From Candidatus Omnitrophota bacterium (GTDB lineage: Bacteria; Omnitrophota; Gorgyraeia; Duberdicusellales; 4484-171): 13,178 bases of DNA. The position numbers and the translations under genes are program-made. The stretch covers positions 1 through 13,178 of the forward strand of contig WJKZ01000262.1 of NCBI GenBank assembly GCA_014728785.1. Reading direction: 5' to 3'. This document shows, piece by piece, positions 1 to 7,878 of this stretch (the first letter of the stretch is position 1; each line of letters begins with the position of its first letter). The notes beneath the pieces are model-generated. The model did no database searches. It worked only from the letters and a program-made list of their open reading frames with translations, and was not told the origin of the DNA.

Positions 1-1
1 C

Positions 2-1372
2 GGTCTTAAGAGGAAATTATATTCTTCTCTTTCCAAAATAAAGCCGGATAAAGTGGATGCGGCTTTCGGCATAGCCCTCCATATGCACCAGCCTACTATA
101 CCGGCGAGCGAAGATGACCTGGAATCTGCGGCTTTGATAAGTAATCTGCAATATATGATGGAGCATCAGGATATAGGCGATAACTACAATGCTCCCGTAT
201 TTTTGAAATGTTATTACCGGATGTCTGATTTTATAAAGGAATTAGCCGGTGAAGGTAAAAACCCCCGGGTTATGCTTGATTATTCCGGAAACCTTTTGTG
301 GGGCCTGGAGCAGATAGGACAAACCGAAGCAATAGATAAGCTTAAGGTGATTGCCTGTGACAAGAAATATTACCCTTACGTAGAGTGGTTAGGCACAATG
401 TGGTCTCATGCGGTAGTCTCATCTACCCCTGTGCCGGACATAAAACTTCATATAGAAAGCTGGCGACATCATTTTGCTTCTCTGTTCGGAGATGAGGCAT
501 TAGAAAGAGTCAGGGGTTTTTCCGCACCCGAGATGCACCTTCCGATTCATCCCGATATATGCTATGAATACGTAAGGGCTTTGAAAGAATACGGCTACAG
601 ATGGCTTATGGTTCAGGAGCATACTATAGAAAAAACAGATGCCTCTTCCATAGACAATCCTTATCTTCCACATAAGTTAGTAGCCAGGAATTCCCTTGGG
701 GAGAAAGAGGAAATAGTGGCTTTGATAAAGACACAGGGTTCCGATACCAAACTGGTGGGACAGATGCAGCCTTATTATGAGGCTAAAACCAAAGGAAGGC
801 AGAACTACGCAGGAGTCAACTTATTTCCGTATGTTTTACAGATAGGAGACGGAGAAAACGGCGGGGTAATGATGAACGAATTTCCCGAGGCTTATAAGAA
901 GGCATTTAGTGAAATAGGTACTCAAGGGACAGTTTCAATGAACGGAAGCGAATACCTTGAATTTATATATAATTTAGGGTTAAAAGACGGTGATTTAATT
1001 GAAGTTCAGCCGGTTTCCCAATCAAAAATATGGGAATTTATAGACGGTTTTAAAGCCGGAGCGGCTGACAGAGCTCTGGAAAAATTAAAGGAGAAATACC
1101 CGGACTTCAGCCTTGAAAAAGCTTCCTGGACTAACGATAAGAATTGGGTTAAAGGCTATAAGGATGTGATGGACCCGGTAAATAAATTGAGCGTTGAGTT
1201 TCACAAGCTTTTCGATAAAAGGCGGAAAATCGGCGGCGACAACCGGTACGGAAAAGCTCTACTGTATCTGCTTTTGTCGCAGACCAGTTGTTTTCGTTAT
1301 TGGGGGAAGGGCCTCTGGACAGATTATGCTAAAGAGATATGCAGGCGGGGTATGGAAGTCTTGGGGAAATAG
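2..1372 (+). CDS. Glycoside hydrolase family 57 alpha-glucan enzyme (5' partial)
   Basis: GH57 retaining enzyme acting on alpha-1,4-glucans (amylase, 4-alpha-glucanotransferase or branching enzyme); the exact activity cannot be told from sequence. Numbering runs from the GTG at base 53. The family's first conserved block is HMHQP (10-14). GFSAPEMHLP carries the expected catalytic nucleophile Glu160, and GDGENGG (265-271) the expected acid/base Asp266, resembling the DDGEKFG block of GH57 glucanotransferases. The C-terminal end CFRYWGKGLW is also GH57-like. The frame is open from base 2 to the left edge with no stop, and the GTG at 53 has no Shine-Dalgarno sequence, so the gene very probably begins outside the window. 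glgA follows after 33 bases, so a role in glycogen branching or remodelling is likely. The family is sure; the substrate reaction is inferred. Confidence 0.88.
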   Translation, partial: GLKRKLYSSLSKIKPDKVDAAFGIALHMHQPTIPASEDDLESAALISNLQYMMEHQDIGDNYNAPVFLKCYYRMSDFIKELAGEGKNPRVMLDYSGNLLWGLEQIGQTEAIDKLKVIACDKKYYPYVEWLGTMWSHAVVSSTPVPDIKLHIESWRHHFASLFGDEALERVRGFSAPEMHLPIHPDICYEYVRALKEYGYRWLMVQEHTIEKTDASSIDNPYLPHKLVARNSLGEKEEIVALIKTQGSDTKLVGQMQPYYEAKTKGRQNYAGVNLFPYVLQIGDGENGGVMMNEFPEAYKKAFSEIGTQGTVSMNGSEYLEFIYNLGLKDGDLIEVQPVSQSKIWEFIDGFKAGAADRALEKLKEKYPDFSLEKASWTNDKNWVKGYKDVMDPVNKLSVEFHKLFDKRRKIGGDNRYGKALLYLLLSQTSCFRYWGKGLWTDYAKEICRRGMEVLGK

Positions 1373-1405
1373 ACATGAGTTTTTAATCCGTTTGTCCCTA
1401 TTGTT

Positions 1406-2869
1406 GTGAAGAAAAACTTAAGTATATCATTTATTTCTCCGGAAGCACTGCCTTTTGTTAAGACAGGCGGATTGGCGGATGTTGTAGGCAGTCTCTCCCG
1501 CCAGTTTAAACTTCTGGATTTGGATGTAGAGGTATTCCTGCCTTTTTACAAACAGATAAAAGAAAAAAATCCCGGCTCAAAGGTTGTTTTTGAGCAACTT
1601 TCAGCAAAGCTCGGTTACAGGGAGATATATTTTTGCCTGCGCAAAACATCTTATCAGGGAGTAGATTTCTATTTTGTAGATAACGAAGATTTTTTCCATC
1701 GAGATAATCTTTACGGAACAAGTTTCGGAGACTATCCCGATAATCTCATACGTTTTGCTTTTTTCTCCAAAGCAGTGTTAGTTAGCTTAATAGCTCTGAA
1801 TTCCAAGCCGGATATAATCCATTCCAATGATTGGCAGACAGCCCTGGTACCCTTTTACATGAGAAAGGACAGGGATGTTTCTAAATTTTTCGGCCGTAGC
1901 AGGAGCCTGTTTACTATCCATAATTTAGCCTATCAGGGCATAGGCCCGTCTGATACCCTGCCGTTGTTAGGCATAGATTATGATTTTTTTACACCCGGCT
2001 ACTTTGAATTCTACGGGAAAATTAATCTAATGAAAGCAGGCATAATTTTTTCAGAAGTAATAAGTACTGTCAGTAAAGGATATGCCAGGGAAATATTGAC
2101 TGAGGAGTTCGGCTGCGGATTACAAGGATTATTGCAGAAAAGAAAGAATGATATTTACGGTATACTAAACGGTGCCGATTACTCATTATGGGACCCCGCT
2201 AAAGATAACTACATTGCCGCTAATTATAACCAGGAAAGTCTTTCTAATAAATATTTATGTAAAAAAGACCTTTTACACGAGGTAGGCCTCGATTATTCTT
2301 ATACGGGGCCCTTGCTGGGAGTAATAAGCAGACTGGCTAAACAAAAAGGCATAGATGTGCTTATTTCTGCTATGCATGATATAGTACGGGCAGGATATAA
2401 AATTATAATTTTGGGAACAGGCGAAGAAAGATACCAACAGGCTTTATGGGAATTAAGCCGGATTTATCCCGATAAAATTGCAGTTAGAGTTGCTTTTGAC
2501 GATAGTCTTGCGCACAAAATAGAGGCCGGTTGTGATTTGTTCCTTATGCCTTCGGAATATGAACCTTGTGGATTAAACCAGATGTACAGTTTAAAATATG
2601 CAACACCTCCTGTGGTAAGGGCAGTGGGCGGACTTGATGATACCGTAATCGATTATACACAAAGTCCTTTGAGAGGAAATGGGTTTAAATTCAGGAGACC
2701 GGAAGCCGGAGACTTTTTAAATGCTTTACATAGAGCAGTTGATGTGTATAACAATAAAGATAAATGGAGAGAGCTGACGGTCAGAGCTATGAGTTTTGAT
2801 TTTTCCTGGGAAGTATCCGCCGGCCAATATGTTAATCTTTACAGGAAAATAATAAAAGGAGAATCATGA
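1406..2869 (+). CDS. glgA: Glycogen synthase (ADP-glucose type, GT5)
   Basis: Transfers glucose from ADP-glucose to the non-reducing end of an alpha-1,4-glucan in the cytoplasm. At 487 aa it has the usual bacterial GlgA length. The N-terminal Rossmann domain opens with the ADP-glucose-binding K19-T-G-G-L-A-D motif and contains SNDWQTALVP. The C-terminal GT-B domain has SRLAKQKG, with R309 and K314 matching the phosphate-binding Arg/Lys pair of E. coli GlgA, and PSEYEPCGL (382-390) with E386 at the position of the essential Glu377. The start is GTG: the frame is closed by a TGA at 1376-1378 and no ATG or TTG lies between, but the ribosome site is weak. The gene sits between the GH57 enzyme and glgC and overlaps glgC by 4 bases, so the three look like one operon. 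Confidence 0.96.
   Translation: MKKNLSISFISPEALPFVKTGGLADVVGSLSRQFKLLDLDVEVFLPFYKQIKEKNPGSKVVFEQLSAKLGYREIYFCLRKTSYQGVDFYFVDNEDFFHRDNLYGTSFGDYPDNLIRFAFFSKAVLVSLIALNSKPDIIHSNDWQTALVPFYMRKDRDVSKFFGRSRSLFTIHNLAYQGIGPSDTLPLLGIDYDFFTPGYFEFYGKINLMKAGIIFSEVISTVSKGYAREILTEEFGCGLQGLLQKRKNDIYGILNGADYSLWDPAKDNYIAANYNQESLSNKYLCKKDLLHEVGLDYSYTGPLLGVISRLAKQKGIDVLISAMHDIVRAGYKIIILGTGEERYQQALWELSRIYPDKIAVRVAFDDSLAHKIEAGCDLFLMPSEYEPCGLNQMYSLKYATPPVVRAVGGLDDTVIDYTQSPLRGNGFKFRRPEAGDFLNALHRAVDVYNNKDKWRELTVRAMSFDFSWEVSAGQYVNLYRKIIKGES
2856..2861 (+). promoter_or_regulatory. Ribosome binding site of glgC inside the glgA 3' end
   Basis: AAGGAG lies 4 bases before the glgC ATG and within the last codons of glgA. 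It supports the ATG at 2866 that overlaps the glgA stop as ATGA. Confidence 0.7.
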
Positions 2870-4119
2870 GAGAAGTTTTATGTCTTGTGTTGGGAGGAGG
2901 CAGGGGGGTTAGATTGAATCCTCTTACCAAATACCGTTCTAAACCTGCGGTCCCTTTTGCCGCAAAATACCGGTTGGTAGATATTCCTATAAGCAACTCA
3001 CTGAACTCCGGTTTTAATCATATATACGTACTTACTCAATTTAATTCGGAGTCTTTAAACAAACACATCACCCGGACCTACAAATTAGACCCTTTTTCTG
3101 GTGGTTTTGTGGAGATAATGGCAGCGGAACAATCTATGGATAGTATGGATTGGTTTCAGGGTACAGCCGATGCCGTAAGGCGTTGCCTTAAGCATTTCAA
3201 CAACCCTTCGGTCGAATATGTTCTGGTGCTGTCCGGCGACCAATTTTATCGCATGGATTTTAAGGAACTTCTTGCCTTCCATAATGAAAATAAGGCCGAT
3301 ATCACTATAGCCTGTAAGCCGATAGCGGGAAGTGAGATAAAGGATTTCGGAATAATGGGGACCGATAAAAGAGGACGGATAAACAACTTTATAGAAAAGC
3401 CCCAGGATGAAGATGCGGTAGAGAGTATGGGGATTTTAATAGAAGGAAAGAGATATTATCTTGCTTCTATGGGAATATATCTTTTTAACAAAGAAGTCTT
3501 AACCGAAATATTATACAATAATAACAAGGCTGATTTCGGCAAAGAGGTTATGCCGGATTCTTTTCCTCATAAATTGACCTATAGCTATATACATAAAGGA
3601 GAGTGGAAAGATATAGGGACCATAAAGGCATTCTATGAGGAAAACCTTATTTTTACGGACTCTGCTTCTTCTGTAAATCTTTTTGATGAGAGCTGGCCTT
3701 TCTTTACCCATCCCCGTTATCTTCCCCCGGCGAGCGTAGAAGAGGCGGATTTAAAAAGAACCCTTCTGGGTGACGGCTCTATATTACGCAGATGCAGCAT
3801 AAACCATTCCGTAATAGGCCTGAGAAGTTGTATTTATGAGAACAGCCGGATAGAAGACTCCATTCTGATGGGGGCCGATTACTATGAGTCAAAGGAGGAC
3901 AAACAGAGAGATGTACAGAAAGAGATCCCTTTTGTAGGCGTGGGCAGGAATTGCTTAATCAAAAAAGCCATAATCGACAAGAATGCCCGTATCGGCGATA
4001 ATGTACGAATAGTTAACGAGAAAGGGGTAGAATCATTCGAATCTGAGAGGTATTATATAAAAGAGGGAATAGTTATTATTCCCAAAGGTTGCATAATAGA
4101 TTCAGGCACAGTTATTTAG
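2866..4119 (+). CDS. glgC: Glucose-1-phosphate adenylyltransferase (ADP-glucose pyrophosphorylase), cyanobacterial/plant-type
   Basis: Makes ADP-glucose and pyrophosphate from ATP and glucose-1-phosphate, the committed step of glycogen synthesis. The nucleotidyltransferase domain shows GGGRGVRLNPLT (10-21), R24 and K26 of the RSKPAVPF block, a GTADAV motif, SGDQFYRMD with the metal-binding D125, and FIEKP. The C-terminal third is a left-handed beta-helix with hexapeptide-like repeats. This half reads like cyanobacterial and plant enzymes rather than E. coli GlgC (RYLPP, HSVIGLRS, MGADYYES, AIIDKNARIGDN). K372 (AIIDKNARIG) and K407 (IVIIPKGCI) align with the two lysines tied to 3-phosphoglycerate activation in the Anabaena enzyme. 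Length is 417 aa, close to the family norm. It is the last gene of the glycogen cluster and overlaps glgA by 4 bases, implying translational coupling. Confidence 0.95.
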   Translation: MREVLCLVLGGGRGVRLNPLTKYRSKPAVPFAAKYRLVDIPISNSLNSGFNHIYVLTQFNSESLNKHITRTYKLDPFSGGFVEIMAAEQSMDSMDWFQGTADAVRRCLKHFNNPSVEYVLVLSGDQFYRMDFKELLAFHNENKADITIACKPIAGSEIKDFGIMGTDKRGRINNFIEKPQDEDAVESMGILIEGKRYYLASMGIYLFNKEVLTEILYNNNKADFGKEVMPDSFPHKLTYSYIHKGEWKDIGTIKAFYEENLIFTDSASSVNLFDESWPFFTHPRYLPPASVEEADLKRTLLGDGSILRRCSINHSVIGLRSCIYENSRIEDSILMGADYYESKEDKQRDVQKEIPFVGVGRNCLIKKAIIDKNARIGDNVRIVNEKGVESFESERYYIKEGIVIIPKGCIIDSGTVI

Positions 4120-4166
4120 ACATATATAAATTCTTTTATTCCCGTTGATCCTCTTTTTTTAAATCC

Positions 4167-4195
4167 TTGCCAATTGCAGAATATTGTGATAAATT
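4167..4195 (+). promoter_or_regulatory. Possible sigma70-type promoter before pckG
   Basis: TTGCCA (4167-4172) and TAAATT (4190-4195) are separated by 17 bases in the 127-base gap after glgC, about 50 bases before the next start codon. The -10 box matches consensus at only 4 of 6 positions and the region is A+T-rich, so chance is possible. The gap otherwise shows a 7-T run (4154-4160) without a hairpin. Confidence 0.3.
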
Positions 4196-4235
4196 GCTTC
4201 TTCAAAAGGAGCTTTTTAACCTTTAATTTTATAGC

Positions 4236-4241
4236 GAGGAG
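4236..4241 (+). promoter_or_regulatory. Strong ribosome binding site of pckG
   Basis: GAGGAG lies 5 bases upstream of the ATG at 4247 and fixes this start. It is one of the clearest Shine-Dalgarno sequences in the window; most neighbours have weak ones. Confidence 0.75.
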
Positions 4242-4246
4242 AAGAT

Positions 4247-6127
4247 ATGGAAATTAATTACCGTGACTTTTTAAAAGAAAGATTAAATGAAGATAATTTT
4301 AACAAACTGGACAGGCTGGATAGCCGGGATGTTTTTAATTTTGTAGGTAAATATGTAGATATTTGCAATCCCGAATCCGTTTTTGTGCGCACTGATTCAT
4401 CCGGAGACATTGCTTACATAAAAGACAAGGCCGTTGCCTTAGGGGAAGAGAAGAAATTAAACACAACCGGCCACACTGTGCACTTTGACGGTTATTTTGA
4501 TCAGGCGAGAGACAAAAAGAATACAAAGTATTTGCTTCCGGAGGGAGAGAAGATCAGCTATTATGTTAATACCACAGATAAGCAGCAGGGAAGCCGGGAA
4601 ATATTAGATATTCTTAAAAATATAATGTCGGGCAAGGAGATGTATGTATGTTTCTTCTGCCTCGGGCCGCTTGATTCTGATTTTTCTATTCTTGCCGTCC
4701 AGATTACCGATTCGGCATATGTAGCCCATTCCGAAGATATACTCTACCGGTCCGGCTACGAAGCTTTCAAAAAAAATAAAAGCAACACAGGATTTTTTAA
4801 ATTTGTCCACAGTGCCGGTGAGTTAGAAAATTGCATCAGTAAAAGGGTCGATAAAAGAAGAGTATACATTGACTTAGAAAAAAATCTGGTCTACAGTGTT
4901 AATACCCAATACGCCGGAAATACTGTAGGGCTTAAGAAGTTAGCTTTAAGGCTGGCTATAAAAAAAGCTTCCCGGGAAGGCTGGCTTGCCGAACATATGT
5001 TTGTAATGTCTGTTTCGGATCAATCCGGCAGCAAAGCATATTTTTGCGGAGCCTATCCCAGCATGTGCGGTAAAACCTCTACTGCAATGCTTCCGGGCGA
5101 GACAGTAATAGGTGACGATATAGCTTATCTAAGATGCAGGAAAGACGGAATCTATGCGGTAAATGTGGAAAGAGGTATTTTCGGCATAATAAAAGATGTC
5201 AATGCCAAAGATGACCCAATTCTTTTTAAAGCTTTGAACACCGAAGGAGAGGTGATATTCTCCAATGTATTGGTAGATAAAAAAGGTATTCCTTTTTGGA
5301 TAGGCAAGGGTGGGAAATGCTGCGAAGAAGGGGTAAATTTTTCAGGTAAATGGTTTCCCGGCAAGACTGATTCTCAGGGAGAGGAGATACCGCTTTCCCA
5401 TAAAAACGCAAGATATACCATAAGGTTGAGGGATTTGGAAAACGTGGATGAAGATTTGGAAAATCCCCGGGGTGTGAAGATAAAAGGTTTGATTTACGGA
5501 GGAAGAGATGCAGATACCTCTCCTCCGGTAGAACAGGCTCTGAATTGGCAACAGGGGATTATTACCAAAGGAGCCAGCCTTGAATCGGAAACTACAGCGG
5601 CTACCCTGGGTCAGGAAGGGGTAAGGGTTTTTAATCCCATGTCCAATATAGATTTCCTGTCTATAAAATTAGGCACTTATATAAAAATGAACCTTGATTT
5701 CGGCAAAAAAATCGAAGATACTGATATGATATTCTCAGTAAATTATTTTTTGAGAGATAAGCAGGGTAAATTTCTAAATGAAATCCAGGATAAGATTATA
5801 TGGCTTAAATGGATCAGACTAAGAGCCGAAAAAAGAATCGATGCTTTGCTTACTCCCACAGGTTTTATACCTCTATATGAAGATTTAAAAATTTTGTTTC
5901 AGGGTGTACTAAAAAAAGACTATCCTAAAGGTGATTACACAGAACAGTTTACCTTAAGAATACCGGAGAATCTGGCGAAAATAGAGAGAATAAAGAATAT
6001 CTACCGCGATTTGATTGATATACCTGATTGTCTTTTCTCCGAGCTCGATTCCCAGCAGCAGAGGCTCAAGGAGTGCAGAAAGGTACACGGAGATTACGTT
6101 AATCCCGATAAATTTAATACCCGGTAA
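4247..6127 (+). CDS. pckG: Phosphoenolpyruvate carboxykinase, GTP-type family, divergent
   Basis: The family interconverts oxaloacetate plus GTP and PEP plus CO2 plus GDP, the entry step of gluconeogenesis in the cytoplasm. At 626 aa it matches GTP-PEPCK length (about 600-640). The P-loop PSMCGKT keeps the reactive Cys274 with K276 and T277. The metal ligands are K231, H250 (WLAEHM) and D291 (GDD 289-291). Substrate residues R48, Y222, N387, R389 and R420 (GGR) are all present, as is MYVCFFCLGPL...QITDSAYV from the N-terminal domain. Several usual motifs have drifted: GGRRP is GGRDA, and the lid loop has LESE for MRSE. Of the three guanine-pocket phenylalanines, F501 and F509 are kept, but the third position is Q514 in NEIQ instead of WPGF. 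Nucleotide preference is therefore uncertain. purC follows after 2 bases. The family is secure; GTP use is inferred and may be wrong. Confidence 0.88.
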   Translation: MEINYRDFLKERLNEDNFNKLDRLDSRDVFNFVGKYVDICNPESVFVRTDSSGDIAYIKDKAVALGEEKKLNTTGHTVHFDGYFDQARDKKNTKYLLPEGEKISYYVNTTDKQQGSREILDILKNIMSGKEMYVCFFCLGPLDSDFSILAVQITDSAYVAHSEDILYRSGYEAFKKNKSNTGFFKFVHSAGELENCISKRVDKRRVYIDLEKNLVYSVNTQYAGNTVGLKKLALRLAIKKASREGWLAEHMFVMSVSDQSGSKAYFCGAYPSMCGKTSTAMLPGETVIGDDIAYLRCRKDGIYAVNVERGIFGIIKDVNAKDDPILFKALNTEGEVIFSNVLVDKKGIPFWIGKGGKCCEEGVNFSGKWFPGKTDSQGEEIPLSHKNARYTIRLRDLENVDEDLENPRGVKIKGLIYGGRDADTSPPVEQALNWQQGIITKGASLESETTAATLGQEGVRVFNPMSNIDFLSIKLGTYIKMNLDFGKKIEDTDMIFSVNYFLRDKQGKFLNEIQDKIIWLKWIRLRAEKRIDALLTPTGFIPLYEDLKILFQGVLKKDYPKGDYTEQFTLRIPENLAKIERIKNIYRDLIDIPDCLFSELDSQQQRLKECRKVHGDYVNPDKFNTR

Positions 6128-6129
6128 TT

Positions 6130-6999
6130 ATGTTGGAGAAAACCGATTTCAAAGGGCTTGAGGTTTTTAAAAGAGGCAAGGTTAGAGATGTCTATGATTT
6201 AGAGGACAGCCTTCTGATAGTTGCCACAGACAGAATATCCTGTTTTGACGTTGTCCTCCCGGACCCTATCCCCGAAAAAGGAGCTGTTTTAACCAAAGTA
6301 AGCCTTTTTTGGTTTTCTTTCTTAAAAGATATGATAGAAAATCATCTGATATCTTCAGAAGCAAACGATTTACCGCAGGTTCTGCAAAGCGAATCCGATA
6401 TTCTGAAAGACAGATTTATGATTGTAAAAAAATGTGAAGTTTTCCCTTTTGAATGTGTGGTCAGAGGTTACATTTCAGGTTCGGGGTGGAAGGAGTATAA
6501 AAAGACCGGAAGTGTCTGCGGTATAACCCTGGGAGAAAACCTGAAAGAGTCCCAGAAATTGAACGAGCCGATTTTTACTCCCGCAACCAAAGCTGAATCA
6601 GGTCACGACGAAAATGTTGATTTTGCTTATATGGAAAATATTTTAGGCCGTGAGACCGCCGCAACTCTTAAAAATCTCAGCATAAAAATTTATGAGAAAG
6701 CAGCATCTTATGCCGAAAAAAAGGGGATAATTATAGCCGATACTAAGTTTGAATTCGGTATACATGGAGGTAAAATTATTCTTGTAGACGAAGTCCTTAC
6801 GCCTGATTCTTCCCGTTTTTGGCCCAAGAATGACTTTGAACCGGGGAGGTCACAGGTTAGTTTTGATAAACAATTTGTCCGTGATTATTTAGAGAGTTCG
6901 GGCTGGGACAAAAACCCTCCAGCACCTTCTTTGCCTGAAGAAGTAATCAGCAAAACCCGGGACAAATATAAACAGGTTTTAAGTTTTTTAACGGCTTGA
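6130..6999 (+). CDS. purC: Phosphoribosylaminoimidazole-succinocarboxamide (SAICAR) synthase
   Basis: Joins CAIR and aspartate using ATP to give SAICAR in de novo purine synthesis. The N-terminus KRGKVRDVYDL and TDRISCFDVVLP is the classic nucleotide-binding start of the family. VVRGYISGSGWKEY, GHDENV (158-163) and ADTKFEFG (203-210) match conserved SAICAR synthase blocks, and DEVLTPDSSRFWP follows. At 289 aa it is the longer form, like the yeast enzyme, rather than the roughly 240-residue enterobacterial form. The ATG comes 2 bases after the pckG stop and has no recognisable ribosome binding site, so translation probably depends on reinitiation from pckG. No other purine gene is in the window. 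Confidence 0.96.
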   Translation: MLEKTDFKGLEVFKRGKVRDVYDLEDSLLIVATDRISCFDVVLPDPIPEKGAVLTKVSLFWFSFLKDMIENHLISSEANDLPQVLQSESDILKDRFMIVKKCEVFPFECVVRGYISGSGWKEYKKTGSVCGITLGENLKESQKLNEPIFTPATKAESGHDENVDFAYMENILGRETAATLKNLSIKIYEKAASYAEKKGIIIADTKFEFGIHGGKIILVDEVLTPDSSRFWPKNDFEPGRSQVSFDKQFVRDYLESSGWDKNPPAPSLPEEVISKTRDKYKQVLSFLTA

Positions 7000-7003
7000 A
7001 GGG

Positions 7004-7032
7004 TTGGAATTCATTTTCGGATTTAATAATAT
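7004..7032 (+). promoter_or_regulatory. Possible sigma70-type promoter before etfB
   Basis: TTGGAA (7004-7009) and TAATAT (7027-7032) are spaced by 17 bases in the 81-base gap between purC and etfB. Each box matches consensus at 4 of 6 positions. Position and spacing are right for an etfB-etfA-smc transcript, but the match is weak. Confidence 0.3.
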
Positions 7033-7080
7033 CTCCCGATAGTCTGTTGTAATGTGTAATTGATTTAAAGTACCCCTTTA

Positions 7081-7878
7081 ATGAGTATGAAGATTTTAGT
7101 CTGTATCAAGCAAGTTCCCGACACAACGGAAGTAAAGATTAACCCCGAAACAAATACCTTAATCAGAGAAGGCATTGATTCTATAATTAACCCTTTTGAC
7201 ATGTATGCAATTGAGGAGGCCTTGCGGCTTAGAGAACGTTTCGGAGGAGAAGTTATTGCTATAACTATGGGGCCTCCCCAGGCTCAGGGAGCTTTAAGAG
7301 AAGCCGTTTCTCTGGGGGTTGATTCGGTTATTCATCTTTGCGATAGAAAATTTGCCGGCTCGGATACCTGGGCTACAAGCCTGATTTTGGCAAGAGCCAT
7401 AGAAAAAGTAGGTGATTACGATTTAGTTATCTGCGGAAAACAGGCATCCGACGGCGACACAGCCCAAGTCGGTCCGGGTATAGCAACGCATCTGGATTTA
7501 CCTCAGGCTACATATGTAAGAAAAATAGATACAATACATCTTGATACCCAGCCCAAAATCCTCGTTTTGGAACGTCTGCTTGAGGAAGGGTATGAACTAC
7601 TGGAATTACAATTGCCGGCACTGATTACCGTAGTGAAAGAAATAAACGAACCCAGATTTCCTTCTCTGCGTGGTAAGATGAAGGCCAAAAAGATACAAAT
7701 ACCCACCTGGGGTAACACCGATCTTCAGATAAGAGAAGAAGAGATCGGTTTAAAAGGCTCTCCTACGCAGGTGGTAAAGGTTTTTACTCCACCCCAAAAG
7801 GAAGGGGGTAAAATTTTTAAGGGAGAAGAAGCCGAATCCGTGGCACAACTTTTCGAAGAAATAAAAGATTTACTATGA
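7081..7878 (+). CDS. etfB: Electron transfer flavoprotein, beta subunit
   Basis: Small subunit of the cytoplasmic EtfAB flavoprotein that passes electrons between dehydrogenases and other carriers. The N-terminus ILVCIKQVPDTTEVKI is diagnostic. ICGKQASDGDTAQVGP (DGDTAQVGP at 124-132) is the nucleotide-binding loop, and its wording resembles bifurcating or anaerobic Etf proteins, which bind FAD here, more than the DDDCNQTGQ-like loop of respiratory Etf, which binds AMP. NEPRFPSLRGKMKAKK is the EtfB signature. Length is 265 aa. The second ATG at 7087 gives the more usual MKILV start; neither ATG has a clear ribosome site, so the true start may be 7087. The stop overlaps the etfA start as ATGA. 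Confidence 0.94.
   Translation: MSMKILVCIKQVPDTTEVKINPETNTLIREGIDSIINPFDMYAIEEALRLRERFGGEVIAITMGPPQAQGALREAVSLGVDSVIHLCDRKFAGSDTWATSLILARAIEKVGDYDLVICGKQASDGDTAQVGPGIATHLDLPQATYVRKIDTIHLDTQPKILVLERLLEEGYELLELQLPALITVVKEINEPRFPSLRGKMKAKKIQIPTWGNTDLQIREEEIGLKGSPTQVVKVFTPPQKEGGKIFKGEEAESVAQLFEEIKDLL

Noticed and set aside
1375..1386. Tiny ATG-AGT-TTT-TAA reading frame between the GH57 gene and glgA
   Set aside because: Three sense codons without a ribosome site; no reason to treat it as a leader peptide.
1194..1409. A 71-codon + strand frame overlapping the end of the GH57 gene
   Set aside because: It runs almost entirely inside the GH57 coding sequence in another frame and its product resembles nothing.
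4151..4160. T-rich run after glgC as an intrinsic terminator
   Set aside because: No G+C-rich hairpin precedes the T run, so an intrinsic terminator is not supported.
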